A stretch of 7,349 nt of DNA from an uncultured Psychrobacillus sp. (GTDB lineage: Bacteria; Bacillota; Bacilli; Bacillales_A; Planococcaceae). The DNA lies in contig CAKQHO010000143.1 in the NCBI GenBank assembly GCA_934234185.1, forward strand, positions 1 through 7,349. Direction: 5' to 3'. The notes beneath the pieces were generated by a model that worked only from the letters and a program-made list of their open reading frames with translations, was not told where the DNA came from and ran no database searches. Below are positions 6,168-7,349 of the stretch, one piece after another. Each line of letters begins with the position of its first letter. Within the stretch, counting starts at the first letter, position 1. Position numbers and translations under genes: made by a program.

Positions 6168-6875
6168 ATGCCTAAGCGAGACCGACTCCAAATCTGGATT
6201 GAGCAGGGAAATGTAACCATTTCCCAGCTTTTTTTTAGCCATTATAAAGCGATTAATATAAAGGATGAGGAAGCAATAATCCTCCTTCATTTAATTGCTT
6301 ACGGAGAAGCAGGAAATCATTTTCCTACGCCTCAAAATCTTGTCGAGCGAACGCATTTTTCGGAAAATAAAGTGACGTCCATTCTGCAAAGACTTGTTCA
6401 AAAAGGCTTGGTACAAATTGAACAGCATACAGATGACAATGGTGTCCATTATGAATACTATGCATTCCATCATTTATGGGATTTGCTAGTTGATTGTATA
6501 GAACAACAAAGTGTTTCAAAGGAAGAGGAATTAGTACGAGGAGAAGAAGGAGAAATTTACAAACTATTTGAACAAGAGTTTGGAAGGCTCCTATCACCAA
6601 TGGAATACGAAACCATTGGAATGTGGTTCGACCAAGACAAGCATTCTCCTTCTTTAATTCGCCTTGCGTTAAAAGAGGCTGTCTTAGCACAAAAGCTAAG
6701 CTTGCGTTATATTGATCGAATTTTATTTGAATGGAAAAAGAAAAATATTCGAACAGTGCAAGAGGCTGAAAATCAATCTGCCCAGTTTAGACAATTCGTG
6801 CCCGTTCAACGAACTGAACAGCCGGTAAGAGCAACTAAGGTACAATTTTATAACTGGTTAGAGGAAAGAGAGTAG
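6168..6875 (+). CDS. dnaD: DNA replication protein DnaD (initiation and restart primosome)
   Basis: DnaD acts with DnaB and DnaI in Firmicutes to load the replicative helicase at oriC and at restart sites, and it remodels DNA. The 235 residues are close to the 232 of B. subtilis DnaD. The N-terminal winged-helix oligomerisation domain spans about residues 1-105, with recognisable segments IEQGNVTISQLFF and FPTPQNLVERTHFSENKVTS. The C-terminal DnaD/DnaB domain covers about residues 127-195 and includes EFGRLLSPMEYETIGMW and the family YxxxIL motif as YIDRIL (181-186), with Trp189 behind it. The last 40 residues are polar and rich in Gln, as in the flexible DNA-binding tail, and end FYNWLEERE. 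A good ribosome site GGGAG (6156-6160) lies seven bases before the ATG. The position between asnS and nth is the conserved Bacillales order. Confidence 0.96.
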   Translation: MPKRDRLQIWIEQGNVTISQLFFSHYKAINIKDEEAIILLHLIAYGEAGNHFPTPQNLVERTHFSENKVTSILQRLVQKGLVQIEQHTDDNGVHYEYYAFHHLWDLLVDCIEQQSVSKEEELVRGEEGEIYKLFEQEFGRLLSPMEYETIGMWFDQDKHSPSLIRLALKEAVLAQKLSLRYIDRILFEWKKKNIRTVQEAENQSAQFRQFVPVQRTEQPVRATKVQFYNWLEERE

Positions 6876-6883
6876 GTGTAGGA

Positions 6884-7349
6884 ATGCTTACAAAAGCTCA
6901 ATGGCATTATTGTTTAGAGGAAATGGAGAAAATGTTTCCTGACGCTCATTGTGAATTAGTGCATGACAACCCTTTTGAGTTACTAGTTGCCACCTTACTG
7001 TCGGCTCAATGCACAGATGTGCTAGTAAACAAGGTAACTAAAAACTTATTTCAAAAATATCAAAAACCAGAGGATTACTTGGCAGTGTCCATAGAAGAGC
7101 TTCAAACGGACATCCGTTCTATTGGTTTATATAGAAACAAGGCTAAGAACATTCAAGCTCTTAGTAGACAATTACTCGAGTTACATGGCGGAGAGGTACC
7201 CGCAGATCGTGATTTACTTACTACGTTTCCAGGCGTAGGTCGTAAAACCGCCAACGTGGTAGTTTCTGTCGCTTTTGATATTCCAGCCATTGCTGTGGAT
7301 ACGCATGTGGAAAGAGTTTCTAAAAGATTAGGGCTATGCAGGTGGAAGG
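6884..7349 (+). CDS. nth: Endonuclease III (DNA glycosylase/AP lyase), 3'-truncated by window edge
   Basis: Nth removes oxidised pyrimidines and cuts at the abasic site in base-excision repair. The visible 155 residues lack the C-terminal part, where the four Fe-S cysteines normally lie. The helix-hairpin-helix reads FPGVGRKTANVV, with catalytic Lys121 (E. coli Lys120), and the catalytic aspartate is Asp139 in AVDTHVERV. The early LSAQCTD (39-45) has Cys43 where E. coli has Ala in LSAQATD. The usual HhH leucine is Phe115 here; neither change touches a catalytic residue. The start ATG at 6884 is supported by AGGTG (6874-6878), which overlaps the dnaD stop codon, five bases upstream. The eight-base gap to dnaD points to co-transcription and probably coupled translation. 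In B. subtilis ypoC and ponA come next, outside this window. Confidence 0.97.
   Translation, partial: MLTKAQWHYCLEEMEKMFPDAHCELVHDNPFELLVATLLSAQCTDVLVNKVTKNLFQKYQKPEDYLAVSIEELQTDIRSIGLYRNKAKNIQALSRQLLELHGGEVPADRDLLTTFPGVGRKTANVVVSVAFDIPAIAVDTHVERVSKRLGLCRWK

Noticed and set aside
6325..6690. 121-codon open frame on the - strand inside dnaD
   Set aside because: It is entirely antisense to a clearly coding, well-conserved dnaD, so it is a shadow frame.
6804..6814. GTTC-AAC-GAAC inverted repeat in dnaD
   Set aside because: The half-sites are in the opposite order and spacing to the Gram-positive SOS box, and it lies inside the coding sequence of the DnaD tail.

Overview
The window is an AT-rich, ordinary chromosomal segment from a Gram-positive member of the Bacillales. 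The proteins resemble Bacillus subtilis orthologues along their whole visible length, and the order panC-panD-dinG-ypmA-ypmB(tseB)-[aspB]-asnS-dnaD-nth is the B. subtilis order with aspB missing. A Planococcaceae-type genus (Lysinibacillus, Psychrobacillus or similar) is my guess from protein character, not something the sequence proves. All genes are on the + strand. I see no mobile element, CRISPR array, tRNA or rRNA.

Layout. Bases 1-1013 hold the end of a pantothenate operon: the C-terminal part of panC, then complete panD two bases later, closed by an intrinsic terminator at 1030-1064. Bases 1065-1365 form the only sizeable non-coding stretch. It contains an extended -10 promoter (about 1201-1211), a 9-bp perfect inverted repeat, and a possible 29-codon small ORF whose stop codon lies one base before the TTG start of dinG. 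From dinG to the right edge the genes are closely spaced (gaps of 27, 2, 36, 30 and 8 bases) with no terminator visible, so dinG-ypmA-tseB-asnS-dnaD-nth is probably one transcription unit that continues past the window.

Functions. PanC and PanD make pantothenate: PanD forms beta-alanine from aspartate and PanC joins it to pantoate. DinG is the Firmicutes type, with an N-terminal DEDDh exonuclease fused to an XPD-like helicase domain that lacks the iron-sulphur cysteines. TseB is a single-pass membrane protein linked to cell-wall elongation. AsnS charges tRNA-Asn. DnaD is a replication-initiation and restart protein. Nth is endonuclease III for base-excision repair. YpmA is a conserved small protein of unknown function. 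The block mixes nucleic-acid maintenance, translation and envelope growth.

I found no convincing new multi-gene system. The part most worth a second look is the dinG leader (1201-1368), where a small ORF, two possible RNA hairpins and a non-AUG start are arranged like a translation-coupled regulatory leader. The second point is the absence of aspB between tseB and asnS.
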